NCBI RefSeq assembly: GCF_019263745.1
Contig: NZ_CP077107.1
Coordinates: 558,001 to 622,000 of the forward strand
Direction: 5' to 3'
Source: Methanospirillum hungatei
Lineage (GTDB): Archaea > Halobacteriota > Methanomicrobia > Methanomicrobiales > Methanospirillaceae
Length of the DNA: 64,000 nucleotides
In this document: positions 45,998 through 55,571 of the stretch, piece after piece
Layout of the letters: each line of letters starts with the position of its first letter
How positions within the stretch are numbered: position 1 is the stretch's first letter
Made by a program: the position numbers and the translations under genes
The notes under the pieces: generated by a model
Database searches by the model: none
What the model saw: the letters and a program-made list of their open reading frames with translations, nothing else
What the model was told of the DNA's origin: nothing

Positions 45998-46201
45998 ATT
46001 TTTTAAGTCATTCCAGCCTTTAGCAATACATATCAGGCCGAGAATGATAAACACCATTGAATGAAAACCATAAACCATAGTTTCAGAACCATAATCTCCG
46101 GCAAAAATCCGCATCCAGAAAAATGGACAGACTATTCCAAAAAGAGCAAATATTATCCCAAGTTTTACCAGACTATTGGCCTGCTGTATCGTTTCAGACA
46201 T
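45968..46201 (-). CDS. Small two-TM membrane protein
   Basis: The 77-residue protein has two TM helices (LGIIFALFGIVCPFFWMRIF and FHSMVFIILGLICIAKGW). There is no motif of a known family. The 3' end overlaps that of the OB-fold protein by 30 bp tail to tail. It lies downstream of the thioredoxin-like gene on the same strand with a gap of 67 bp, so the two may be co-transcribed. Confidence 0.65.
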   Translation of the reverse strand: MSETIQQANSLVKLGIIFALFGIVCPFFWMRIFAGDYGSETMVYGFHSMVFIILGLICIAKGWNDLKNLHFHRCSID

Positions 46202-46268
46202 CTTTCCCCTTATTCCAATAAGAAATAGTTACCGTTCTACACGGATATTCATAGGAAATTTTATTGTA

Positions 46269-46769
46269 TCATTTTCCGGAAAAGAGTCTCGTTATCCAGG
46301 AGAGAAATCCGGGAATTGTTTGGGTGTTTCTCTTTTCCTGATACCATGTGGTGAGTGTTTCTGTATACGACGCAATGTCAAAAGAACCTACCAGAACAAC
46401 ATCCCCTATGAAAACCGCTGGATAATGGATATTGACATTATCGTTAAATTTCGTCTTATACTCGGTAAACATGGAACTATTGGCAGAACTATTGTAAAGA
46501 TCGTGGTATAAAACAGTAATATCCGGGTTTTTAACAGTAAATCCATTCAGAAACTCAACTGCTTCCTGACATGATCCACAATGAGTATTATAGAAAAACT
46601 GAATCGGAAATGGGGATGAAGAAAGGTTAGTCGTATTATTCATCGTAGCAAGAAGCTGATCTCCTGGGATCTCTGTACTGTCCTGAAGAAATACTGATGC
46701 TGATCCAACCTGAATGAATAAGATGGCGACGGTAAGAAGACTATATATCAACAATTTTTGAACTACCAT
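46269..46769 (-). CDS. Exported thioredoxin-like protein
   Basis: ATG 46769 has AGAGGT just upstream. The 166-residue product has a signal peptide (LLIYSLLTVAILFIQVGSAS) and a thioredoxin fold with active site PIQFFYNTHCGSCQEAVEFL (CGSC) and the cis-Pro region YPAVFIGDVVLVGS. It is a likely periplasmic thiol oxidoreductase. It sits divergently upstream of arsR2, within the ars island, and may serve the redox chain with ArsF or ArsG. Confidence 0.85.
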   Translation of the reverse strand: MVVQKLLIYSLLTVAILFIQVGSASVFLQDSTEIPGDQLLATMNNTTNLSSSPFPIQFFYNTHCGSCQEAVEFLNGFTVKNPDITVLYHDLYNSSANSSMFTEYKTKFNDNVNIHYPAVFIGDVVLVGSFDIASYTETLTTWYQEKRNTQTIPGFLSWITRLFSGK

Positions 46770-46963
46770 AATACCTCTGATTATCATACATTGAAATTTC
46801 AGATAATACCTACTAAATAAATGAGCATTACAGCTCTGATTGAAACTCTCATATAAGTTGCACTACTATATGGTGTATTTACTACTCAAATGCATAGTAA
46901 AGGATTCGTCTTTATCCTGGATTTCATACTGCCCGAATGAGCGATACTTTTTTCCTCCATGTG

Positions 46964-46983
46964 ATTTCATATATCTTTGAAAT
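46964..46983. promoter_or_regulatory. Candidate ArsR operator upstream of arsR2
   Basis: ATTTCA-TATATCTT-TGAAAT is an exact 6-bp inverted repeat ending three bases before the arsR2 ATG. ArsR-family dimers bind TTCA...TGAA-type palindromes. Occupation would block the gene's own start, which suits autorepression. Confidence 0.5.
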
Positions 46984-46985
46984 AG

Positions 46986-47399
46986 ATGCCCCGTCGAACA
47001 TCCCAATCCAAACCATGCCCATGTGACGAAGAATTTCCTGATATACCGGAAGATATCAGATTAGGTGTCCAGTCCCGGGGAGGGATGCAAGCAATATGTA
47101 GTTCAACTCCGAAATATGAACAACTCACCAGTCAGGCAAAAATCCATCATGCTCTTAGTGATTTTATTCGATTGAAAGTACTTCATCTTCTTGCAGTTCA
47201 AACACTCTGTGTCTGTCTCGTTAAAAACTGTTTAAACATTGCCGATTCGAAACTCTCTTATCACCTGAATATTTTAAAAGGTGCCGGCCTCATTATACAA
47301 GAGCCACAAGGTAACTGGATTCGGTACTCTCTTTCAGAAACAGGCAGATTTTTTATCAGTTTTCATACCATGATCGAACATTCCGAATATCCCCGGTAG
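46986..47399 (+). CDS. arsR: ArsR-family transcriptional regulator 2
   Basis: The 137-residue regulator is a diverged paralogue of ArsR1. The winged helix spans SQAKIHHALSDFIRLKVLHL through SKLSYHLNILKGAGLI. The arsenite site TLCVCLVKNCL includes the CVC pair. An N-terminal cluster CPCDEEF could provide further thiols. It lies 63 bp before acr3, in the same direction. It probably controls acr3-arsF-arsG. Confidence 0.92.
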   Translation: MPRRTSQSKPCPCDEEFPDIPEDIRLGVQSRGGMQAICSSTPKYEQLTSQAKIHHALSDFIRLKVLHLLAVQTLCVCLVKNCLNIADSKLSYHLNILKGAGLIIQEPQGNWIRYSLSETGRFFISFHTMIEHSEYPR

Positions 47400-47428
47400 C
47401 AGAGAGAGAGGTATATGTACTAATGAAG

Positions 47429-47444
47429 TTCAAATGATTTTGAA
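47429..47444. promoter_or_regulatory. Candidate ArsR operator upstream of acr3
   Basis: TTCAAA-TGAT-TTTGAA is an exact inverted repeat 18 bases before the acr3 start. It has the same TTCA/TGAA half sites as the one before arsR2. A second small repeat ATCAC-AATC-GTGAT overlaps at 47444-47457. Confidence 0.5.
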
Positions 47445-47462
47445 TCACAATCGTGATATGTT

Positions 47463-48677
47463 ATGAACGCTTCACAAGAAAAATCTACGATTTCACCAAA
47501 ACAGTCAAAAGGTCTGGGTTTTTTTGAAAAATATCTGACGGTTTGGGTTTTGGTCTGTATCGCTCTCGGAATACTTCTCGGCAGATATGCTCCGAATGTC
47601 TCAACTTATCTTGACAGTTTGTCAATATACATTGGAGAAGCGCCCATAATTTCAATTCCGATAGCACTTTGCCTGTTTTTTATGATGTATCCTATCATGG
47701 TCAAGATAGATTTTTCTGAAGTGCTAAAAGCGGGAAAGAACATTAAACCCGTCAGTCTGACACTTTTCGTGAACTGGGCAATCAAGCCGTTCACCATGTA
47801 TATTATCGCCACGTTTTTTCTGGGATATGTATTTCTTCAATTCATCGGCCCGGATGCAATAGACCTTGTGAAAATGCCATTCGGAGTGGATCTTCCAGTT
47901 GGTACCACATATGGGGATGGAACTATCGTGATGGAAAACGGGGTGAAAATGCTAGAAATCCCATTATGGAGGAGTTATCTCGCCGGATGCATTCTTCTTG
48001 GAATTGCTCCCTGCACAGCGATGGTTCTCGTCTGGGGATATCTTGCAAAAGGAAATGATGGCCATACGCTTGTTATGGTTGCGATAAACTCCTTATCCAT
48101 GCTGGTATTATATGGTCCGCTGGGGGGTTTTTTCCTGGGAGTTGGACAACTTCCGGTTCCATGGGAAGCATTAGCATTATCTATTGCAATTTATGTTGCC
48201 CTTCCCCTCATAGCCGGATACATATCCAGAATTCTCATTATTCGCTATAAGGGAGAGGAGTGGTTTAAAACGAAATTCATCCACTACCTTACCCCGGTAA
48301 CGATCATTGCGCTATTAGTTACATTAATCCTCCTCTTCAGCTTTAAAGGGGAGGTTATCCTGAATGATCCCCTTACGATTCTCTGGATTGCAATCCCGCT
48401 ATTCATCCAGACAGTTCTCATATTTTCGTTGGGTTATATCCTCTCGAAAACCTGGAAATTTACGTATGAGGATGCTGCTCCCTCTGCCATGATTGGAGCA
48501 TCAAACCATTTTGAGGTTGCAATTGCAACGGCAACGATCCTTTTTGGAATTTCTTCCGGTGCAGCTCTTGCAACCGTTGTCGGAGTTCTTATAGAAGTTC
48601 CGACCATGCTTATGCTCGTAAAGATCTGTCTTCGGACCAAAGGATGGTTCCCCGTAAAAAAGCAAAATTTGGCATAA
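47463..48677 (+). CDS. acr3: Arsenite efflux permease ACR3
   Basis: This 404-residue protein has ten TM helices. The ACR3 hallmarks are [20 protein letters not shown] in TM2, [10 protein letters not shown], the translocation cysteine motif [20 protein letters not shown], and [20 protein letters not shown] near TM9. ACR3 exports As(III) (and sometimes Sb(III)) using the proton gradient. It follows arsR2 and two candidate operator palindromes. Full length; the loop with [18 protein letters not shown] between TM4 and TM5 is a feature of the longer ACR3 subgroup. Confidence 0.96.
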   Translation: MNASQEKSTISPKQSKGLGFFEKYLTVWVLVCIALGILLGRYAPNVSTYLDSLSIYIGEAPIISIPIALCLFFMMYPIMVKIDFSEVLKAGKNIKPVSLTLFVNWAIKPFTMYIIATFFLGYVFLQFIGPDAIDLVKMPFGVDLPVGTTYGDGTIVMENGVKMLEIPLWRSYLAGCILLGIAPCTAMVLVWGYLAKGNDGHTLVMVAINSLSMLVLYGPLGGFFLGVGQLPVPWEALALSIAIYVALPLIAGYISRILIIRYKGEEWFKTKFIHYLTPVTIIALLVTLILLFSFKGEVILNDPLTILWIAIPLFIQTVLIFSLGYILSKTWKFTYEDAAPSAMIGASNHFEVAIATATILFGISSGAALATVVGVLIEVPTMLMLVKICLRTKGWFPVKKQNLA

Positions 48678-48798
48678 TTCTCCAGGTTTTTTTATTTTTA
48701 ATGATAAAGTAGTTCAAGAAAGTTTGTAATACTTTGAACTAGAATCTATAGTGAATTGATGTCACATTTGTGATTATCGCCAATGTGGAGATTTCTGA

Positions 48799-49287
48799 AT
48801 GAGAAAAACAGATCATCTTAAGATAATCGGAGCACTCATTTTATGTGCCCTGTTTCTGACTCTCTTTGCTGGATGCACCGGAACCAATTCAGGCAATGAA
48901 TCGCAGATGAAGAGTGAAGTACCTTCATCGTCAGCATTACCAGATATCACTAAGGTAGAACTCTACCATTTTCATGGAAATCAGCAATGTTATTCCTGTG
49001 TGACCTTGGGAGATATGGCTGAAAAGGTTGTGAATACCTATTATCCTGATGAACTTGCATCAGGAAAACTGGTATTTGGTCATATAAATGCTGAAGATCC
49101 ACAAAATCGAGAACTGGCAGAAAAGTATGAAGTGGTGTCTTCATCCCTGATGATCGGAGTATCCACGAAAGATTCTTTCACGAAGCAGGATCTTGTTGGT
49201 GCATGGTATAAAATTGGGGATGAGAATGAATATACCACCTATTTGACTGGAATTCTGGACCCATTCCTGAAAGGTGAAACATCTTGA
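48799..49287 (+). CDS. arsF: Thioredoxin-fold lipoprotein, ArsF family
   Basis: The 162-residue protein has a signal and lipobox (CALFLTLFAGC) so it is membrane-anchored outside. The thioredoxin-like domain has VELYHFHGNQQCYSCVTLGD (CYSC) and VFGHINAEDPQNRELAEKY. This is the ArsF pattern of the ArsEFG system, known from Shewanella, where ArsE/ArsF assist reduction of aromatic pentavalent arsenicals before export by ArsG. The stop overlaps the start of arsG by 4 bp. Confidence 0.85.
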   Translation: MRKTDHLKIIGALILCALFLTLFAGCTGTNSGNESQMKSEVPSSSALPDITKVELYHFHGNQQCYSCVTLGDMAEKVVNTYYPDELASGKLVFGHINAEDPQNRELAEKYEVVSSSLMIGVSTKDSFTKQDLVGAWYKIGDENEYTTYLTGILDPFLKGETS

Positions 49288-50015
49288 GCGATCTGATGTC
49301 ATTTATGGAGGCAATGGGAAGTAGTGATATTCCCCTTGTCGCCGCTTTTTTCATCGGTCTTATGATGGCTATCAGTCCCTGTCCCCTGGCCACGAATATT
49401 ACTGCCATTGCATACATTTCACGAAACCTCTCATCCGGCAAGCACACGTTCCTTGTTGGATGTTTATACACCCTGGGAAGATCGCTCGTATATATGGCGA
49501 TAGCTGCTCTCATTGTTCTGGGCGGCCTGAAAGTTCAGTCAATATCACTTTTCCTTCAGCAATATGGCGATCTCCTGCTTGGACCGATCCTCCTGATTTG
49601 TGGAATATTAATGCTTGAGATTATTCCCATCAGTATGAAATTCGAACATGAAGGTCTTTTAAATTTAAAAGAAAAACTCTCAAAAAAATTTATTGAGAAA
49701 GGATTTTTCGGAAGTTTCCTCTTAGGTATTTTATTTGCTTTAAGTTTCTGTCCGTTTAGCGCCGTCCTTTTTTTCGGTATGCTGGTCCCACTAGCCCTTA
49801 GTGCCCAGGATCCAATTGGCGTCCCCCTCGTGTTCGGAATAGCAACCGGACTTCCGGTGATCATCTTTGCAGCCCTTCTTTCTACGGGTGTTGGCCGGTG
49901 TGGAGCGATGATGAACAAAGTTCAGGTTGCTGAAAAATGGTTCAGACGGATTGTTGCGGTACTCTTCATCTTCATCGGTGCATACTATACCCTTAATGTG
50001 TATCTTCTGGGATAA
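49284..50015 (+). CDS. arsG: ArsG-type aromatic arsenical efflux permease (CcdA/DsbD-like)
   Basis: The start used is TTG 49284, with GGTGA upstream and overlap with the arsF stop; ATG 49296 is an alternative. The 243-residue protein has six TM helices of the CcdA/DsbD kind. It has MMAISPCPLATNITAIAYIS in TM1 and SFCPFSAVLFFGML in TM4, the Cys-Pro pairs seen in ArsG. The gene is complete and ends 22 bp before an IS66-family element. There is no separate arsE; the exported thioredoxin-like protein at 46.3 kb might substitute. Confidence 0.87.
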   Translation: MSDLMSFMEAMGSSDIPLVAAFFIGLMMAISPCPLATNITAIAYISRNLSSGKHTFLVGCLYTLGRSLVYMAIAALIVLGGLKVQSISLFLQQYGDLLLGPILLICGILMLEIIPISMKFEHEGLLNLKEKLSKKFIEKGFFGSFLLGILFALSFCPFSAVLFFGMLVPLALSAQDPIGVPLVFGIATGLPVIIFAALLSTGVGRCGAMMNKVQVAEKWFRRIVAVLFIFIGAYYTLNVYLLG

Positions 50016-50037
50016 TGATTGAATTCTTAAAAAAAAT

Positions 50038-51666
50038 GTAACTATTCAGTCGGCTTAGGCTAATGCAAGATTTTGAGAGAGTAACGACTCTCCACTAATA
50101 TCTTTGGTTCTATTTGGTGACCATGGAAAATTATGAAATGCTGAAACAATTCCTTCAATAACATTAATTCCATTTTTTCTTATAGTTGAGATGTAACTTC
50201 TGATCAGAGCAATCGCACTGGCTGTATCGAAGCTTCTAAATCCACCTGATATTTTCATTTTTACCTTCATCATACGAATATCTCTCTCGGCCTGATTATT
50301 GTCGAATGGAACGAGAGGATCATTTATAAATCTCAACACACTCTCTCTCCACTCTTTTAGCCTTTCGAGTAAGTTTCGTACAAATCCCTTTTTCTTCCTG
50401 CCCCTTTTTACTTCATCTACAACCGGTGGAGGATTTTCATCCAGTCCTATCTGTATCAATTCATCGTATGACTCCATCAGACTGGTACGAATGATTGGAG
50501 GAATAGGAACCCCAACTCCATGAAATATCTCTTTGTTTTCTTTTGCCCCTAATAATAACTCAATAAGATCATAAGGCCATTTTTGAGAGGTTTCTTCTTC
50601 AACCCGGATGAGTTCTCGGATAATATGAGCACAACAAAAACTGTGTTCGCAGGAATAGGAAAGATAAGGACCCCAGAAATCATGAACACTAATCCCATGA
50701 AATTCAGGAAGGATTCCAATATTATCCATTCCTTCTTTACCTCTTTTTCTCTGAAGGGAATAATGAGTTAGGTTAGGAGTACAGGTCACATGAAGCCAAT
50801 GAAGTTTTCCTTCTACTCTGACTCCAGTTTCATCATTATGGATTACGGGCTCATTTTGAAGAACGTTTACAATATCATCCTTAAATGATTGTAATTTCTT
50901 CGCTAGATTGTGAGTTAAATTTACGATTGTTCCAGGACTAACAGAAAAACCGAAAAGAACTGAGCAGATTTCAGTTACTCGTTCATAAGGGATTAATTGA
51001 TGATGAGAAAAATAGGTCAGATAAGATTTGACTCTGGATCCATATTGAACTGGATGTGTAACATCTTCGGGAAAATCCCCTGATGTTTTTAAACCACAAT
51101 GAGGACAGCAGATAGTGAAAGACTGATGTTCTGTTATCTCGATTGTGGGAGGAGGGGGAAGATCAAAAACCTGTCTTTTTTCAATGCCGAGTATTTTTCC
51201 AGAAACAAGGCTATGTCCACATTTGGAGCATTCATGAGGTTTATGATATTCGATATGATCTGGATGAGGACTCTGCCTTAAGGTTGTCCCTTTATGGCCG
51301 GGTTGACCTCCCGGATATTTCTTTCGAGAATCTGATTTATTTCGATTCTTTTTAGCATACCCATCAGAAGATGGTGGTTTTCCGCTATTTCGACTATTGA
51401 GGTTTAGCCTGGATTCGAGTTCTTTGACTCTGGATTCTAATTGATCAATTCTTTCATGTAGGTGAACAATATATGCAATTACTTCAGGAGGACATTCAAG
51501 TATTTTGGCTTTGAGTTCTTCTGGAAAGTCCATTTGATAATTTAACGTTAATAGTCATTATAAAAAGATCTTTCGGTAAAAATGAATTTTTAGAAGAAGA
51601 GGACTAATATTAGAGTAGGTTTTCAGATGGACGGGATAAGGGCGCTGAGACCGGCTGAATAGTTAC
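50038..51666 (-). mobile_element. IS66-family insertion sequence, copy A (1629 bp)
   Basis: The ends are GTAACTATTCAGTCGG (left) and, inverted, GTAACTATTCAGCCGG (right). Length is identical to copy B (60977-62605) and the encoded transposases are identical. The flanking 8 bases differ (AAAAAAAT at the left, AAATTTTT at the right), so there is no target duplication, unlike copy B. That points to a deletion or recombination after insertion; the neighbouring STAND gene ends exactly at this border. Confidence 0.94.
50055..51533 (-). CDS. IS66-family transposase
   Basis: The 492-residue protein has an N-terminal coiled coil (HERIDQLESRVKELESRLN), a GKPPSSDGY/GGQPGHKGTTL segment and a zinc finger (CSKCG...CCPHCG). 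The DDE domain shows VIHNDETGVRV, ISVHDFWGPYLSY and NNQAERDIRMMKVKMKISGG. No tnpA/tnpB accessory frames are present, so it is the single-gene ISBst12-like kind of IS66. Identical to the copy B product. Confidence 0.95.
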   Translation of the reverse strand: MDFPEELKAKILECPPEVIAYIVHLHERIDQLESRVKELESRLNLNSRNSGKPPSSDGYAKKNRNKSDSRKKYPGGQPGHKGTTLRQSPHPDHIEYHKPHECSKCGHSLVSGKILGIEKRQVFDLPPPPTIEITEHQSFTICCPHCGLKTSGDFPEDVTHPVQYGSRVKSYLTYFSHHQLIPYERVTEICSVLFGFSVSPGTIVNLTHNLAKKLQSFKDDIVNVLQNEPVIHNDETGVRVEGKLHWLHVTCTPNLTHYSLQRKRGKEGMDNIGILPEFHGISVHDFWGPYLSYSCEHSFCCAHIIRELIRVEEETSQKWPYDLIELLLGAKENKEIFHGVGVPIPPIIRTSLMESYDELIQIGLDENPPPVVDEVKRGRKKKGFVRNLLERLKEWRESVLRFINDPLVPFDNNQAERDIRMMKVKMKISGGFRSFDTASAIALIRSYISTIRKNGINVIEGIVSAFHNFPWSPNRTKDISGESLLSQNLALA

Positions 51667-54600
51667 AAATTTTTTACAATTTCTCTATGTTCAGTTTCAT
51701 TTTCAGTATCAAAAAGAATACTCTCTACATGGGGTAAAATATCATTAATTGGTATATCTAATTCGCTTTTTAATAATAAGGATAAATATAAATTTCTTAC
51801 ATCCAGATAGGGCACAATATGTTTAGTAATAAACCATTCTGCAAGAATTAAGGCTTTTTCGGGACTCCAATTAAATGTGACCGAAATTAATAATTTCGCG
51901 GCATATAAATCAGAATTTTTTTCTACATATTCATGCATAACGGAAATAATATTGATAAAAAAAATTGTCCTTTCTTCTCTTTGTTCAGGATCAATTTTAT
52001 TAATAATATCTAGCCATTTAATCCAATTATTTAATTGGTAATCCTTACGAAAACCAATACCTAATGAAGTTTCAAATGTCTTACGGAGATATTGTAGTGA
52101 CTTTAGCTGATTTTTAATTATCGCACATATTTCAGAATAATCATAGAATTCGTGGATCCTTTGATTTGTATCATAATATTTCTCGGGACGTGATAAAAAA
52201 GATTCTTCAATTAAATTTACTTTATTGTTGCACCATTTTTTATCACCGCTATGTTTATAAATAATTTTTATTATATTTTCCCAGACTAAAGATGGCCAAT
52301 ATTTTTCGTTATCGGGCTTTTCCCATTCTTTGTCAAGTAGTAAATATAATACTTTTATTCCATTTTTATGGTTAACCACTGAATCTACAAAAAATTCAAA
52401 AAACTCTTTTTGACATTGATGAATAAAGTATCCATTTTTTATTCTACGATTGAGTGAAAAATTTTGATAATAAAATCCTAAAATGGGGATAATTAATTCT
52501 GATATTTGTTCAGGAGGCAATTCTTTATTTATATCTCCCATCACAGAAATATAACTCAGTGTATATATATGTCTTTTAAAGAGAAAAAACAATATTTCCT
52601 CTTCATTTTCATTTGATATATTCAATTCCAAGGGTTGATAATCATATCCTAGCAAAAATTGAATTTTATTATACCGAATAAAACTCTCAAATTCAGAAAA
52701 TGGGTTAGAAAAATTCAAAAAATTAATATTTTCTGGACATTGGACATGTTTTAAATATTTCTGTGCAAAAGTTTCGTCTTTTTTAATTTTTAAGGCATTA
52801 TACAAAAAATAAATTATTCTCTCTGCATTAAACTGTTCATTTTCTGGAAATAAATAACTATCACCAATAACATCCTTTACTTTCTCTAAAAAATACTCTG
52901 CTTCTTCTAAATTATTAATTAATATACAAAAATCTGAACTCCAAATGTTGAGATTAAATACAATATCTTTATTAAGAGATGAGGAAATTTTATTAATTTC
53001 ATTATTGATGATTTTTACATCTTCCCATTTGTTTAGTTCAATTAAGGATATTCCTACTATAAAGAGTAATTTTTGCTGAAATTTTATTATATTTTCAGTT
53101 GATAAATCATGGGATTCATTAAGGTTAATTTGTTTACAATTTCGGATTAATTTTATTATTTCATCTATAGTTCGAAAATATGGGGCCGATGAAGCCCATG
53201 TAAGTAATGTATCTGGAGAATATTTCTGGAAATTATTATAGGTTTCTGAAGAAATTAATATATCATATGGTTCAGATAACTCAAATATTAATTTAGATAT
53301 TTGAAAACTGATATGATTTAGCGTTTTTGTTAGTTTTATTCCTTTTATCTGTTCAATCTGTAATTCATTTCCAGAAATGAGATGCTCTATACATATTTCT
53401 GGATGTTCTTGTAAATGGTGAAAAAGGAGAGGAAAATATGAAATGTCTTCTAAATAGGATTTTCTTTGTTCATATTCACTTCCAATTAACATCAGACGAA
53501 TAAATCTGTGATAGTTATTTAAAATTTTTGCCGAATCTAAAGCAAAAATAATATCATTCTTAATTTCTCGGATCGCTCGGAAATTTAAAAATTGCTCTCT
53601 GAAATATGATGCCGTGCTTATTTCAATAACTTTTTGATATTCTTTTGCATTAAATAGATGAAAAATTATATCCCAAGAATGAATTGATGTTTTAGGTTCT
53701 TGAGATGCTTGATTTGCTAAAATTTTTTGAAAATAAATTGATTGTGATTCATCAATTATTCCAGACTCGATTTCTGAGGTTTTTTTAATTATGAATGAAC
53801 GAAAACTGTTATGAAAGAAAAACCAAAAACCTGACTCCCCGACTTTAAAATAATGGGAAAAGGTCCTTCTTAATTTAGATATACTTTTTCTATCATACCA
53901 AGTATTAAACCATTTTAGATCAATTCCTGATTTACATCGTGCGATTAAACCTAATAGTTTGATCAGATCAAAATCATCTTTCAGTTCATCCCAATAGGAT
54001 TCATATTGTTTTTCAATATTCCCTGAAAAGGGATTTGTCTTATTTAAAATATTAGATATTTCTTCATTGTCTTCCGTTTCCAGAATTTTGTTCAATAAAT
54101 AAATTAATGATAGTGGATGACCATTGGAGAGTAAAAAAATCTTGTTAATTTGATCTATCTCTAAAGGAATTTGAATAGGTGAATTTTTAATAATATTTCT
54201 AACTTCTTCGAGATTTAGGGATGGCATTTCAATTATTCGTTTATCTCGAATTTCTGATTTAACGGCACTTGGAAAAATTTCGTCGGTTTGGCTTCCAAGA
54301 ATAAAAATAATCCCATCAGGGATTTTGTTTGGGTCAGGAAGATCATTTAAAAGAGAATATTCTGGATGTTGTTCGCGAGAAATATGATCTAGTCCATCGA
54401 TTAAAAAAATAGTTTTTCTTTGATTTTTTTTCCATTCTTCGTGCAAGTACTGCATTTGGTTGTAAAACCGTTTCAGAAGAATGGTTCTATCAAATGAACT
54501 TACACTACCTCCAGAAGAAAATCCCTCATGATCAAGTTGCAGTGATATATCATGAAGAAAATTTTTAGATTCTCCTCTAAGATTGACAGGTTCATATGAA

Positions 54601-55571
54601 TTTGGTATATATGAATAATATTTTATAACTAATTCCGATCGATTTTTTAAAAATTGAGTTAAGAAGGTAGATTTCCCGGAACCGGGTGTTCCAATAAGTC
54701 CTATGTATCCTTTATTGATATTGTTAATTAAATTGTCAAAATCAGTGTATAAATTATGGTTTTTTTGGTATAATCTTTCATTTATTGGAAATAAATGCTG
54801 GTTAATTAAATCATTTCTACTTTCCCATCCAATTATGATTAAAAATTCTTTTAAACTATATTCTATAGTTTTACTTGGATCAGCAACCAAATCAATTAAT
54901 TTTTTTGAGATATTATTTATATCGTCTATTGTTGAAAATCTATCTTTTTCAGGTAATTCTTCAAAATTTGGAATATTATAACCAAATTCTAATGAACAAT
55001 CTTTTACAAAATTAATAAACTCTTCAATAGTTTCAAGTTTAGAAGATTCATAAAATTTTTGAAATGCAAAATCCCATTCATCAGGAATCTGAAATCTAAA
55101 TTCTGGAGACGAATTATGAATTTTGTTCCATATTTGGGCGATAAAACTAGCAAAATGTAACCTGTCAGGATTGTTTTTTTTACATGAATTTATTTTATCA
55201 TTGGTCGATGGATAATTTCGATGAATAAAATGAACACAAATTTTTTTACTTGGAAATTTATTCTTTAATCGTTTCCAACCATCTGCTAGTTGGGCAATAT
55301 AGCAAGGATTACCATCAATAGGAGAAATGAATTTATTATATGTAATGGAAGAAGGATATTCACTCCATTTTATTTGATATGCGTCAATTCGGTTAATTGA
55401 TAAAATTTGAAAATCATCTACTCGCCCTGCATCTGGATCAGCAATTTTTATTGATACTAGATTTCCGGCTTTTATTGCTGTAATTATCTTTATTGCTGCT
55501 ATTTCATATTGAGGTTTATAGCCAATTATCGCATTTCTTTCACCTTTTGATGGAGGGGGTTCGGATGGCAT
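51663..55571 (-). CDS. STAND NTPase with N-terminal PD-(D/E)xK-like domain, Avs-like, 3' truncated
   Basis: The protein of 1302 residues starts with GYKPQYEIAAIKIITAI and PDAGRVDDFQILSINRIDAY, leading to QIKWS. The D53...Q66-x-K68 pattern is like the nuclease domains of Avs and other antiphage STAND proteins. The NTPase core has Walker A GLIGTPGSGKSTFLTQ (291-306) and Walker B KTIFLIDGLDHIS (386-398). The long C-terminal part is helical-repeat-like, as in sensor regions. The last codons (KNL, then TAA) use bases of the IS66 end, so the natural C-terminus is lost. The gene is far more AT-rich than its neighbours, a sign of transfer. Antiviral role is inferred. Confidence 0.85.
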   Translation of the reverse strand: MPSEPPPSKGERNAIIGYKPQYEIAAIKIITAIKAGNLVSIKIADPDAGRVDDFQILSINRIDAYQIKWSEYPSSITYNKFISPIDGNPCYIAQLADGWKRLKNKFPSKKICVHFIHRNYPSTNDKINSCKKNNPDRLHFASFIAQIWNKIHNSSPEFRFQIPDEWDFAFQKFYESSKLETIEEFINFVKDCSLEFGYNIPNFEELPEKDRFSTIDDINNISKKLIDLVADPSKTIEYSLKEFLIIIGWESRNDLINQHLFPINERLYQKNHNLYTDFDNLINNINKGYIGLIGTPGSGKSTFLTQFLKNRSELVIKYYSYIPNSYEPVNLRGESKNFLHDISLQLDHEGFSSGGSVSSFDRTILLKRFYNQMQYLHEEWKKNQRKTIFLIDGLDHISREQHPEYSLLNDLPDPNKIPDGIIFILGSQTDEIFPSAVKSEIRDKRIIEMPSLNLEEVRNIIKNSPIQIPLEIDQINKIFLLSNGHPLSLIYLLNKILETEDNEEISNILNKTNPFSGNIEKQYESYWDELKDDFDLIKLLGLIARCKSGIDLKWFNTWYDRKSISKLRRTFSHYFKVGESGFWFFFHNSFRSFIIKKTSEIESGIIDESQSIYFQKILANQASQEPKTSIHSWDIIFHLFNAKEYQKVIEISTASYFREQFLNFRAIREIKNDIIFALDSAKILNNYHRFIRLMLIGSEYEQRKSYLEDISYFPLLFHHLQEHPEICIEHLISGNELQIEQIKGIKLTKTLNHISFQISKLIFELSEPYDILISSETYNNFQKYSPDTLLTWASSAPYFRTIDEIIKLIRNCKQINLNESHDLSTENIIKFQQKLLFIVGISLIELNKWEDVKIINNEINKISSSLNKDIVFNLNIWSSDFCILINNLEEAEYFLEKVKDVIGDSYLFPENEQFNAERIIYFLYNALKIKKDETFAQKYLKHVQCPENINFLNFSNPFSEFESFIRYNKIQFLLGYDYQPLELNISNENEEEILFFLFKRHIYTLSYISVMGDINKELPPEQISELIIPILGFYYQNFSLNRRIKNGYFIHQCQKEFFEFFVDSVVNHKNGIKVLYLLLDKEWEKPDNEKYWPSLVWENIIKIIYKHSGDKKWCNNKVNLIEESFLSRPEKYYDTNQRIHEFYDYSEICAIIKNQLKSLQYLRKTFETSLGIGFRKDYQLNNWIKWLDIINKIDPEQREERTIFFINIISVMHEYVEKNSDLYAAKLLISVTFNWSPEKALILAEWFITKHIVPYLDVRNLYLSLLLKSELDIPINDILPHVESILFDTENETEHREIVKNL

